From assembly GCA_009928985.1 (NCBI GenBank), contig SABL01000007.1, forward strand, positions 1 through 49,828: a stretch of DNA of 49,828 bases, written 5' to 3'. The DNA is from Clostridia bacterium. GTDB taxonomy: Bacteria; Bacillota; Clostridia; Saccharofermentanales; UBA5734. Of the stretch, positions 42,742 to 49,828 are shown piece after piece (position 1 is the stretch's first letter; each line of letters starts with the position of its first letter). The position numbers were made by a program, and so were the translations under genes. The notes beneath the pieces are model-generated. The model was not told the DNA's origin. It saw only the letters and a program-made list of their open reading frames with translations, and searched no databases.

Positions 42742-43686
42742 TCATGATTCGCCCAGTTCATTCTCCTGGATCTGGATGGCCAGGGCATAGAGCTCATTCT
42801 TTTTGCCGCCGGTCTGGGTTGCGGCTTCACGGGCGGCTTCCTTGACAGAATGGCCTTGTGCAAGCAGTTGTTTCAGCAAATCCACTGCATCTTCCCTGGC
42901 ATGACCTTGGGCACCGGGCAGTCCAGAGCTGCCAGATACAGTCGGATGTTCAGGCAAGCGTCGGGCCAGGGCAGTCAGTCCTTCGAGAACAATGACAAAT
43001 TCACCGCGTGGTTCATTGGTTTCGTAATAGTCAGCCAGGCCTTGGACGGTCCCGCGCAGGAACTCCTCGTGCTTTTTGGTCAGTTCACGGCCCAGGGCGA
43101 CCAGGCGGTCGCCAAAACCAAGGCCGATCAGTTCCTGCAAGGTCTTTTTCAGGCGGTGTGGTGCCTCGTAGAGAACCATGGTCCGCAATTCTTTCTGCAA
43201 TTCCATCAAGCGGGCTTTGCGAGCCTTGCGGTCTGCAGGCAAAAAGCCTTCGAAAGCGTATCGTTCGGTTTCCAGGCCGGACCCTGCCAGTGCTGTGACG
43301 GCAGCCGAGGGTCCGGGAATCACCAGCACGGGCAGATCAGCCGCCACGCATTCGGCGACCAGGCGTCCGCCGGGATCGCTGATACACGGCATTCCGGCAT
43401 CTGAAACCAGGGCAATAGACTGCCCTGAACGCAATTTCTCGATCAGTTCGAGGCCTTTGCTGACCTGGTTATGTTCATGGTAACTGGTCAGAGGCTGATG
43501 CAAGCCGAGATAAGACAACAATTGCCGGGTGCGGCGCGTGTCTTCAGCCGCAATCAGGTCGACTTGGGCCAGCACCTCGATCACCCGGCGCGAAAGATCG
43601 CCCAGGTTGCCGATCGGGGTCCCGACCAGAATCAGGGTGCCGCGGGGAAGTGTGTTGGCTGATTCAGAAGCTGATTGATCCGTCAT
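42742..43686 (-). CDS. rsmI: 16S rRNA 2'-O-ribose C1402 methyltransferase RsmI
   Basis: RsmI methylates the ribose of C1402 in the decoding centre. The 314-residue product has the tetrapyrrole-methylase-type fold: LVGTPIGNLGDLS at the N-terminus, AEDTRRT, SDAGMPCISDPG and IPGPSA. The ATG at 43686 is chosen (GGAG 9 bases upstream); the open frame reaches 240 bases further but overlaps trmN6 and lacks similarity. The two genes still overlap by 23 bases. The C-terminal 50 residues form a separate small domain with NELYALAIQI. Confidence 0.94.
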   Translation of the reverse strand: MTDQSASESANTLPRGTLILVGTPIGNLGDLSRRVIEVLAQVDLIAAEDTRRTRQLLSYLGLHQPLTSYHEHNQVSKGLELIEKLRSGQSIALVSDAGMPCISDPGGRLVAECVAADLPVLVIPGPSAAVTALAGSGLETERYAFEGFLPADRKARKARLMELQKELRTMVLYEAPHRLKKTLQELIGLGFGDRLVALGRELTKKHEEFLRGTVQGLADYYETNEPRGEFVIVLEGLTALARRLPEHPTVSGSSGLPGAQGHAREDAVDLLKQLLAQGHSVKEAAREAATQTGGKKNELYALAIQIQENELGES

Positions 43687-44467
43687 GAGTTTCTTCTCCA
43701 TAGATCTGGCGGGTTTCCGGACTGGGCTGACCGGGGGACACATTGACAATGAGGTCTGGCAAATAGCGGAAGGATCCCGGGCGGCCATGCAGGCGGCCGG
43801 CGACGAGCAGGCTGGTCGGTGCTCGTCCAGGCAAAGGTACAATCGTGCGCAGGGCAACCGGTTCGATCCGGTACTGGCGCATGGCAGACAGGATATCTGG
43901 CAGATTGGCAGGTCGTTGGACCAGGGCAATCAGGCCCCCCGGCTTGAGCCAGCACGCAGCTGATTTCATCAGGTCATCCATCGTCAGGCAGGTAGTCTCG
44001 ACAGAGGTCCGCCATTCCAGCGCCAGTTGAGGATCATTTTGCAATCGGGACGGCGGCAAATGACGCCCGGGATCACGATAGGGAGGATTGCTGACGACAA
44101 GGTCGAGACTGGCCCGTGGGAGCAACGTCACGTCCCGCACATCACCCAGGACAGCAGTGCACTGGCTTTGCATCTGGTTGAGGGCAAAATTGCGTTCCAG
44201 CACAGAAAATGGCCTGGGACTGATTTCGATTGCAGTCAGCCTGACCTGAGGCAGGCGGCCTGCCAAAAGGACACTCACTGCTCCACTTCCGGCACCAAGA
44301 TCAGCTGCCTGCACCTGTTTCTTTTGTTTCACCAGGCCAGCAGCAAAAGCGGCCAGAAAGACCGAGTCTTCGCCATACCGGAATCCGCTGGTTTTCTGGA
44401 TCAGCTTCAAACCAGCGCGCTGCAAATCTTCCAGGGTTTCATCTGCTGCGATCCACAATTCATCCAT
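43664..44467 (-). CDS. trmN6: tRNA1(Val) adenine-37 N6-methyltransferase-like protein (YabB/TrmN6)
   Basis: The 267-residue class I methyltransferase has motif I ADLGAGSGAVSVL at about residues 55-67 and the N6-adenine motif NPPY near residue 127. FRYGEDSVFLAAFA is typical of YabB/TrmN6. In Escherichia coli the homologue methylates A37 of tRNA1-Val. It precedes rsmI as in Bacillus, where a GIY-YIG gene (yazA) lies between them; that gene is absent here. Confidence 0.9.
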   Translation of the reverse strand: MDELWIAADETLEDLQRAGLKLIQKTSGFRYGEDSVFLAAFAAGLVKQKKQVQAADLGAGSGAVSVLLAGRLPQVRLTAIEISPRPFSVLERNFALNQMQSQCTAVLGDVRDVTLLPRASLDLVVSNPPYRDPGRHLPPSRLQNDPQLALEWRTSVETTCLTMDDLMKSAACWLKPGGLIALVQRPANLPDILSAMRQYRIEPVALRTIVPLPGRAPTSLLVAGRLHGRPGSFRYLPDLIVNVSPGQPSPETRQIYGEETHDGSISF

Positions 44468-44483
44468 CCATCAGCCATCCATT

Positions 44484-44516
44484 GAAAACAAAAAGGGAAA
44501 GCACTAGGCTTTCCCT
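44484..44516 (-). terminator. Terminator between ferredoxin and trmN6
   Basis: AGGGAAAGC and GCTTTCCCT form a perfect 9-bp stem with a 5-base loop, followed by TTTTTGTTTT on the minus strand. No separate trmN6 promoter was found, so partial read-through seems likely. Confidence 0.85.
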
Positions 44517-44543
44517 CATTTGCCGGGGAAATCCGGACCAGAA

Positions 44544-44714
44544 TCAGCCGGCAGAAATGGCTGAAACGGGGCAAGCGGATTCGCAGGCACCGCAATCGAT
44601 ACAGGTATCTGCGTCGATCACATACTGGCTGGCGCCAGCAGAAATCGCACCGGTCGGGCACTCGCCTTCGCAAGCGCCGCAGGAAATACACGCGTCAGAA
44701 ATTTTGTAAGCCAT
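44544..44714 (-). CDS. 2[4Fe-4S] ferredoxin, clostridial type
   Basis: An ATG at 44714 with GGGAGGTG 9 bases upstream opens a 56-codon gene. The product has two cluster motifs, CISCGACEGECP and CIDCGACESACP, with all eight cysteines at the spacing of clostridial ferredoxin and a near-symmetric duplication (GAISAG, SAISAG). It is a low-potential electron carrier for anaerobic metabolism. It is flanked by its own strong promoter and terminator and interrupts the otherwise Bacillus-like gene order between ricT and trmN6. Confidence 0.95.
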   Translation of the reverse strand: MAYKISDACISCGACEGECPTGAISAGASQYVIDADTCIDCGACESACPVSAISAG

Positions 44715-44740
44715 GGTTGAACACCTCCCGTTCGTTCACG

Positions 44741-44769
44741 ATTTTAGCACCCGGATGGGCTGAGGGCAA
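44741..44769 (-). promoter_or_regulatory. Strong promoter of the ferredoxin gene
   Basis: TTGCCC and TAAAAT are separated by 17 bases with an extended TGC before the -10, on the minus strand, 27 bases before the start. Confidence 0.8.
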
Positions 44770-44812
44770 GCATCCGGCAAAGGATTCGCCGGCAGGCGTG
44801 CTGATAGTGGGG

Positions 44813-45706
44813 CTAGGCGTCTGCCGCTGAAGCGCGCGGTTGTGCGGCTGGGGATTTGCCCTTGCTGCCACAACCACCACATTTCTTGTTTGGTTTGCCT
44901 CCGATGATCTCGACCTCAGCATTGGGTAGAGTGATGAGGTCTGCTTCGCCACCACGGTCCAGGCGGACCGTGACAGTTTCCTTGAGCAGGTTGATGCCTT
45001 CGACGACACCAAGGCCTTCTGCTGTCTTGACCTGGTGGCCAGGGCGGGGCATCCGGGCGTGGGCGTCTTCGTAAGCGTCTTGTTCGTATTTCAGGCAGCA
45101 CATCAGACGTCCGCAGGCGCCAGAAATCTTGGCCGGATTCATGGACAGGCTCTGCTCCTTGGCCATCTTGATGGAGACGGGCACAAAATCTGTCAGGAAG
45201 GAACAGCAGCACAGCACTCTGCCACAGATTCCGAGCCCTCCGACCATGCGCGCTTCATCCCGCACACCGATCTGGCGCAGTTCGATCCGGGTCCGGAAAA
45301 TAGCCGCAAGGTCCTTGACCAGCTCGCGGAAATCGACCCGGCCATCCGCTGTGAAATAAAAGACGATTTTGCGGTTGTCAAAGGTATATTCCGCGCTGAC
45401 CAGACGCATGTCCAGGCCACGGGAAGCAATTTTGTCAGCTGCCACCCGGAACGCTTCGCGTTCTTTCTGGCAATTGGCATCATAATGATCCATGTCGTCA
45501 ACCGTCGCCTGGCGCAAGATAGGTTTCAGAGGAGCTGGCAGGCGCTCCTCAGCCAACTCGAAGACCTGCTCGGCAACGATACCCAGCTCGACCCCCTGTG
45601 ACGTTTCAACGATCACCGCATCGCCAGTCTTCAGGGGAAGACCGATCGGATCGAAGTGATAAGCTTTTCCGGCGCCGTGAAAACGGACTCCGACTACTTT
45701 AGGCAT
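44813..45706 (-). CDS. ricT: PSP1-domain protein RicT (YaaT)
   Basis: RicT is part of the RicAFT complex that in Bacillus directs RNase Y-mediated mRNA maturation and affects sporulation and competence. The 297-residue product has the PSP1 domain with the cysteine pattern GRVLCCCSF and GRLMCCLKYE, which carries an iron-sulfur cluster in the complex. The C-terminus adds a Cys/Gly/Lys tail (KKCGGCGSKG) and an Ala-rich end. It overlaps holB by 8 bases. RicA and RicF were not seen in the window. Confidence 0.94.
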   Translation of the reverse strand: MPKVVGVRFHGAGKAYHFDPIGLPLKTGDAVIVETSQGVELGIVAEQVFELAEERLPAPLKPILRQATVDDMDHYDANCQKEREAFRVAADKIASRGLDMRLVSAEYTFDNRKIVFYFTADGRVDFRELVKDLAAIFRTRIELRQIGVRDEARMVGGLGICGRVLCCCSFLTDFVPVSIKMAKEQSLSMNPAKISGACGRLMCCLKYEQDAYEDAHARMPRPGHQVKTAEGLGVVEGINLLKETVTVRLDRGGEADLITLPNAEVEIIGGKPNKKCGGCGSKGKSPAAQPRASAADA

Positions 45707-46727
45707 GAATGAGCTCCTTTCTGAGCGTCAATAAAAGGTGGCAGGCCAGTCCTTCGAAACTGGCATTCAAAGCCAGTCCGCGCCGGGCGGCCGTGATCGC
45801 AGCAGCTGCGCGCATCAAGCCAGGCACAGCTGCCTGGCGTTTTTTTTCATCTCGTACCGCCAGCTGGGCAAACTGGTCGGGGTTGGTCAGGTGGCTCGGA
45901 TCACCGGTCATGAGAAGGACAATCTGGTCCCTGACCAAGCTGGCCAGAATGTCCAGCAGAACATCCGCCCTGGCCCGGTTGGCATCGAAAAAGCCAAATC
46001 CTGCCGTCAGCATCCGGGACCGGCTGAACGACCCGATCTGATGGTAAAAATCAATGGTCTCCTGTCGCAAATCGGCAAACCAGGAACTCATAAGCAAATT
46101 GATGGCTGCCCCTGGTACACCATTGGCATAGCGGGCATAGAAAGCAAGGCTCTCCGCATCAGGCATAGCCTGGCCACTGGCCTGCCACTCACGCGCCAGG
46201 ATCGCAATGACTTCCTCATCACGGTAGCGCTGCAGGGCCAGGACGGTCAATCGCGACAAGACCGTCGGCAGCAGCCGCTCCAAGCCAGATGCCATCAGAA
46301 TGAAAGTAACAAAATCCGGGGGTTCCTCGAGGGACTTCAAAAGAGTGTTCTGCCCTTGTTCGTTCAGGAAATCTGCATCTACCAGGTAGACTTTGCGCCG
46401 GCCAAACTGGGGCCGCAAGGCGATATCTGCCTGGATGGTCTGGCGCACGCGCTCGACCTTGATCACCTTGTCAGCAGGATCCAGGAGCAACGTCCTGAAA
46501 TCTGGATGAGCCTGGTGGCTGAAATGGCGGCAGGAATCGCATGCCCCGCAGCCACCGTCCGGTGTAGGTTCCTGGCAGAGCAAAGCCTGGGCGAAAACCT
46601 GGGCGAAGGTGGATTTGCCGATACCGAGTGGACCGCTCAGGATATAAGCATGCCCCGGTTCACCCTTCAGGATGGAACCGAGGCGCACTTTCAAGTCAGC
46701 TTGTCCAACAAGGGCGGCAAAACCCAT
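45699..46727 (-). CDS. holB: DNA polymerase III delta-prime subunit HolB
   Basis: Delta-prime is a clamp-loader subunit. The 342-residue product has an AAA+ module with GPLGIGKST (Walker A) near residue 32, a zinc knuckle CGACDSC following it and the KVYLVDADFLNEQGQNTLLKSLEEPP segment with the sensor region after it. The ATG at 46727 is one base after the darA stop; the longer frame has 18 residues that shadow darA. It lies in the classic tmk-darA-holB-ricT order. Confidence 0.93.
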   Translation of the reverse strand: MGFAALVGQADLKVRLGSILKGEPGHAYILSGPLGIGKSTFAQVFAQALLCQEPTPDGGCGACDSCRHFSHQAHPDFRTLLLDPADKVIKVERVRQTIQADIALRPQFGRRKVYLVDADFLNEQGQNTLLKSLEEPPDFVTFILMASGLERLLPTVLSRLTVLALQRYRDEEVIAILAREWQASGQAMPDAESLAFYARYANGVPGAAINLLMSSWFADLRQETIDFYHQIGSFSRSRMLTAGFGFFDANRARADVLLDILASLVRDQIVLLMTGDPSHLTNPDQFAQLAVRDEKKRQAAVPGLMRAAAAITAARRGLALNASFEGLACHLLLTLRKELIHA

Positions 46728-46728
46728 G

Positions 46729-47058
46729 TCACATTTTCTCGAAATGTTCGACGTTGAGGACAAAAACAGTGGCGCCGCCAACCATCACTTCGACCGGGTA
46801 CGGGATATAAGACCCGCCCATCGATGAGGGTGTGACATTGGTATTGATCGCTGCCTGGCGGCTGCTGGAAAACTTGCGGATGATGCCAAGCACCTCTTCC
46901 AGCTGGGCCTCCTCGACGACAATCATCAGGGTCGTGTTGCCAGAGCGCAGGAAACCGCCCGATGAATTGAGCTTGGTCACGCGGTAGCCTGCCCGGTTGA
47001 GCTCGGCCATCAGGCGCGGGCTGTCCTCGTCATGGACGATTGAGAAAATGAGTTTCAT
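46729..47058 (-). CDS. darA: Cyclic-di-AMP receptor DarA (PII-like, YaaQ)
   Basis: The 109-residue PII-like trimeric protein binds cyclic di-AMP. It matches the family over its length: MKLIFSIVHDED, the T-loop-type SSGGFLRSGNTTLMIVV and the C-terminal VEVMVGGATVFVLNVEHFEK. Targets of DarA are not established. Its ATG overlaps the tmk stop by four bases. Confidence 0.95.
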   Translation of the reverse strand: MKLIFSIVHDEDSPRLMAELNRAGYRVTKLNSSGGFLRSGNTTLMIVVEEAQLEEVLGIIRKFSSSRQAAINTNVTPSSMGGSYIPYPVEVMVGGATVFVLNVEHFEKM

Positions 47059-47729
47059 AATGCCAGGTCCCCCTTTAAATGACTGATGATGCTATTCTGG
47101 ATTTCGGACACGCTGCGGTCGGCATCTATCCGGATCACCCGGTCTGGCTCCTCGAGCAAGATCGCCCGGTACCCAGCCTGAGTGCGGATCATGAAACCGG
47201 TGTCCTCGCCGTCGAGTCTGTCGGCCTTGCCGGGCCGGCCAGCCAGACGCTGCAGGGCAACTGGAATGCTGACATCGAGCAGGTACGTCTGGTCCGGGCG
47301 CAATCCGCCCGTCGCAATCGTCTGCAACTGCCGGATCATCTCGCGGTCGATGCCCCTGCCATAGCCCTGATAGGCCGTGGTCGAATCATAGAACCGGTCA
47401 CAGATCACATAAGTCCCTGCGGCCAATGCCGGCACAATCACCTCGCGGATGATCTGGGCCCTCGCCGCTGCAAACAGCAACAGCTCTGTCTCCATGCACA
47501 TCGCAGTGTTGGCCTTGGCCAGGAGAATCGAGCGGATCGACTCCCCAATGGCCGTGCCGCCGGGTTCCCGCAGGGACAGGACCGAACGGCCCTGAAGCCG
47601 GAGCCAGTCGGCAGCCAGATGGGCCTGAGTCGACTTGCCAGAACCATCGATCCCCTCGAAAGTGATCAGAAGACCTCTCGAAGGCGATCGCTGACCGCCA
47701 TTTCCACGTTGCTTGTCGTCATTATACAT
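47055..47729 (-). CDS. tmk: Thymidylate kinase
   Basis: Tmk phosphorylates dTMP to dTDP. The 224-residue product has the P-loop FEGIDGSGKST near residues 22-32, the DRY-type CDRFYDSTTAYQGYGRG and the lid region LAGRPGKADRLDGE. The start at 47729 (GGAG 8 bases upstream) is preferred; a neighbouring in-frame ATG is 3 bases earlier, and the frame extends into the decarboxylase gene without similarity. Confidence 0.95.
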   Translation of the reverse strand: MYNDDKQRGNGGQRSPSRGLLITFEGIDGSGKSTQAHLAADWLRLQGRSVLSLREPGGTAIGESIRSILLAKANTAMCMETELLLFAAARAQIIREVIVPALAAGTYVICDRFYDSTTAYQGYGRGIDREMIRQLQTIATGGLRPDQTYLLDVSIPVALQRLAGRPGKADRLDGEDTGFMIRTQAGYRAILLEEPDRVIRIDADRSVSEIQNSIISHLKGDLAL

Positions 47730-47751
47730 CATCTGGGCTCCAGAGAAAATC

Positions 47752-49260
47752 TCAAACGACGACTCGGATGGAATCATGGTCGACGCCGGATAGGTTGATT
47801 CCATTGTCACGCAAGGCTAGAAGTAAATCAAGCCGCGCCTGGTCCATTCGTTCCCCAGGCAGCAAAAGCGGGATTCCCGGTGGGTAGGGGGCGATTGCCT
47901 GAGCCATCACGGAACCTGCCGATGAAATCAGCGGGACAATCTCAGTGTCTACCGGTTCCAGCAGGACACTCCCTGGCGTCAGAGCCATTTCCGGCGGCTG
48001 GACCAGCAATTCCAGCCAGTGTTGCTCCAACTGCAGCACATCTACATCGCTGGCAGGTCGATCTGGCTGTGGTTTTTTCAGCCAGGCACTCAAAGCCAGG
48101 CGCAAACGCTCGAAGTCGTGTCCAGGCTGATCCAGAGACGGAATCAGGACCAGCCGGGTCAGGTCTGACAGCTCAATATCGATCCCATGCAAACTGAGCT
48201 CGAGAGCCAGTTGTGTCGCTGGCAGTGCCAAAGGCTCCCTCTGCCGGATGACCATTCTCAGCGGATCTCGAACCTCACCCCGGACAGGAGTGGCTGTAGC
48301 TGGCGAAATCAGATAATCCGGCCACAGGGCCATGGCCAGATCCTGGATGGATACAAGTGTCTTTTCGATCTGCTCCTGGCCGTGCTTTTCCAGATAAGCC
48401 CGGGCAAAATCCAGGCTGGCAGCGATGACAAAGGATGGGCTGGAGGTCTGGAAAATCCTGAGTGCAGCGGTGATGCGCCCTGCGGTGCGCGGATCCTGGT
48501 TCATCAAGGATTCTGACACATGGAGGTAACCACCCTGGGTCAGAGCGGGCAATGTCTTGTGAGCGCTTTGGACACACGCATCGGCTCCACTGGCCAGAGC
48601 CGTCCGTGGCAGATGGCCCGGCGCAGCAGCAAAGTGTGCACCATGAGCTTCATCGACCAGCAGCAACATCCCGGCCTGGTGGACCACCAGGCTGATGGCA
48701 GCAAGATCGGCACAACGGCCATAATAATCAGGGCTGGTCAAAAAGACAGCTGTGCTGTCCGGGTGAAGCGCAATGGCATCTGCGATCTGGTTCACCGCAA
48801 CAACGGGCAAGAATCCGAGTGGATCGGTTGAAACAGGGCGAGAGAATTCCAGCCAGACCGGCTCGATATCAAGAAGCGCCAGTGCATGGCTGACAGCCAG
48901 ATGGCAGGTCCTGGGGAGAATGATTTTCCGGCCGCGTCCGACAAGACCTGCCAGAAGGGTCAGGATTCCGCCTGTGGAACCATTGGTCAAGAACCAGGTC
49001 CTGCCGGCGCCAAAGCAGTGCGCAGCCAGATCCATGGCAGCAAGGGCCGGACCCGTCGGCTGGTGCAAATCATCGGTGGCAGCCAGCTCGGTCGTGTCCA
49101 GGCTAGCCAGACGAGTCCGGATGCTGTCTGGCCAGCTCTGGCCTGAACGATGTCCAGGCATATGAAAAGAGGTCCGTCCAGTGCCGGCATGCTGGATGAG
49201 CGCCGACAGCAAGGGCGTGGTGACATCAGAAATCAAGTTTGATGTTGTGGATCGACGCAA
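47752..49260 (-). CDS. Orn/Lys/Arg decarboxylase family protein
   Basis: The 502-residue PLP enzyme belongs to the family of lysine, ornithine and arginine decarboxylases (YaaO/SpeA type). HMPGHRSG opens the domain, LTNGSTGG binds the cofactor phosphate, VDEAHGAH carries the PLP-contacting aspartate and SAHKTLPALTQGG holds the Schiff-base lysine. It would make a polyamine or its precursor. The start is uncertain: TTG at 49260 overlaps the upstream gene by 35 bases, and a TTG 24 bases later is possible. It heads the tmk-darA-holB-ricT group. Confidence 0.9.
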   Translation of the reverse strand: MRRSTTSNLISDVTTPLLSALIQHAGTGRTSFHMPGHRSGQSWPDSIRTRLASLDTTELAATDDLHQPTGPALAAMDLAAHCFGAGRTWFLTNGSTGGILTLLAGLVGRGRKIILPRTCHLAVSHALALLDIEPVWLEFSRPVSTDPLGFLPVVAVNQIADAIALHPDSTAVFLTSPDYYGRCADLAAISLVVHQAGMLLLVDEAHGAHFAAAPGHLPRTALASGADACVQSAHKTLPALTQGGYLHVSESLMNQDPRTAGRITAALRIFQTSSPSFVIAASLDFARAYLEKHGQEQIEKTLVSIQDLAMALWPDYLISPATATPVRGEVRDPLRMVIRQREPLALPATQLALELSLHGIDIELSDLTRLVLIPSLDQPGHDFERLRLALSAWLKKPQPDRPASDVDVLQLEQHWLELLVQPPEMALTPGSVLLEPVDTEIVPLISSAGSVMAQAIAPYPPGIPLLLPGERMDQARLDLLLALRDNGINLSGVDHDSIRVVV

Positions 49261-49828
49261 TTTCGAGCCAGATTTCCTTTTCTACCCGTTCATTGTCCCG
49301 GTGGATATCCTCATAGGTTTCTTCGGCCTTGGCTTTTTTCTCCCAGCGATGGCTGCGTTCAGATGCAATGGCCGCCTGGCGGTCCCTGGAATCCGGGCGC
49401 TCTTTGAGTTCTGCCCGTTCCCTGGTCTCAGGTCGTTCCCTGGTCTCAGGTCGTTCCCTGATATCCGTCCGTTCTTTGACCGGCTCCTGACGTTCTGTCC
49501 GTTCAGGCCGGGTTTCAGTTTTCACTTCCGGACGGTTTTCCAAACGATTTTCCGGACGATTGCGTGGTTCTTGATTCGGACCACGATCGCGCACGGCCTC
49601 GACAGGGCCTTGCCGGGACTGGGACTGCTGGCCGCCCTGGCGTTGATCTTGCCGCTCTCTGGGGGGACGACGCTGCTGGCCCGTGGTACCGCCTGCAGGT
49701 GCAGCATTGGCCTGGCCTGGTTCGCGATTGGGGTTTGGCTGACGGCGTGGCGGACGATTGCCATTGCGCGGGTTGTCTCGGCGAGGATCACGGCCCGCCT
49801 GGGCTTCCCGGTTATCACGCGGTTGTTC
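49226..49828 (-). CDS. Charged low-complexity protein, N-terminus beyond window
   Basis: The frame is open without stop from the window edge (49828) to the stop at 49226, so at least 200 residues are C-terminal to a longer protein. The visible part is rich in Arg, Gln, Pro, Asn and Gly, then has Glu/Arg repeats such as RPETRE occurring twice, and ends with a helical segment EKEIWLEIASIHNIKLDF. The first part should be disordered, the second could be a charged single helix. An RNA-binding tail is possible, but the family is not recognised. Confidence 0.7.
   Translation of the reverse strand, partial: EQPRDNREAQAGRDPRRDNPRNGNRPPRRQPNPNREPGQANAAPAGGTTGQQRRPPRERQDQRQGGQQSQSRQGPVEAVRDRGPNQEPRNRPENRLENRPEVKTETRPERTERQEPVKERTDIRERPETRERPETRERAELKERPDSRDRQAAIASERSHRWEKKAKAEETYEDIHRDNERVEKEIWLEIASIHNIKLDF

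Noticed and set aside
44455-44485. ATCCATCC-type repeat at the trmN6 start
   Set aside because: It is a short degenerate run around the start codon and can be explained by coding and initiation sequence.

Overview
The window reads as a chromosomal segment of an anaerobic Bacillota, most likely class Clostridia, with a GC content clearly above 50 percent. The support is AddAB recombination nuclease instead of RecBCD, RicT, the cyclic-di-AMP receptor DarA, IreB, a 56-residue clostridial 2[4Fe-4S] ferredoxin, strong GGAGG ribosome binding sites, frequent TTG and GTG starts, and sigma-A type promoters. No mobile element, prophage or CRISPR array was seen. Most genes lie on the minus strand.

Layout. 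1-1.8 kb: partial DUF4153 membrane protein. 1.8-4.8 kb: siderophore/heme/cobalamin-type ABC importer. 5.0-7.5 kb: divergent polar amino acid ABC importer with an intercistronic stem-loop after the binding-protein gene. 7.7-9.8 kb: zinc-ribbon membrane protein, tRNA editing enzyme TadA and tRNA methyltransferase MnmM. 9.8-17.7 kb: addB-addA with an acyl-CoA thioesterase. 17.7-20.2 kb: lipid genes (PlsC-type acyltransferase, lipid kinase, acyl carrier protein, MarR regulator). 20.2-25.3 kb: HflX, an XRE regulator, a BaiN/HI0933-type flavoprotein, a second zinc-ribbon protein, DUF454, and a lipoprotein with a 46-residue membrane partner. 25.5 kb: tRNA-Val(GAC). 25.6-31.1 kb: a five-gene minus-strand cluster of two DUF1292 proteins, a DUF2156 aminoacyl-lipid-transferase-like protein, a CPBP protease-like protein and a 980-residue membrane-anchored protein joining BNR propeller repeats to a degenerate alpha-L-arabinofuranosidase-like barrel. 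31.2-34.4 kb: ireB, an Fe-S aldo/keto reductase, ruvX and mtaB. 34.4-38.2 kb: HPr-like protein without the phosphocarrier histidine, secG, and a P-type cation ATPase preceded by what looks like a yybP-ykoY manganese riboswitch. 38.2-39.7 kb: alpha/alpha-toroid protein and a tRNA-Val-Asp-Phe operon. 39.7-49.8 kb: the conserved decarboxylase-tmk-darA-holB-ricT-(ferredoxin)-trmN6-rsmI-metG-tatD block known from Bacillus subtilis, ending with the tail of a disordered charged protein.

How the genes fit together. Much of the window is housekeeping: translation and tRNA modification (TadA, MnmM, MtaB, TrmN6, RsmI, MetG, four tRNAs), repair and replication (AddAB, RuvX, HolB, Tmk) and secretion (SecG). 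Regulation is unusually readable. Several promoters have -35 and -10 boxes 17 bases apart, some with palindromes at the start site, and the ATPase leader shows both an aptamer and a terminator that share one strand. The least understood parts are the 25.6-31.1 kb envelope cluster, two unrelated proteins sharing the same zinc-ribbon N-terminus, the small membrane protein/lipoprotein pair, and the HPr-like protein. All calls are from reading the sequence; no database search was possible.
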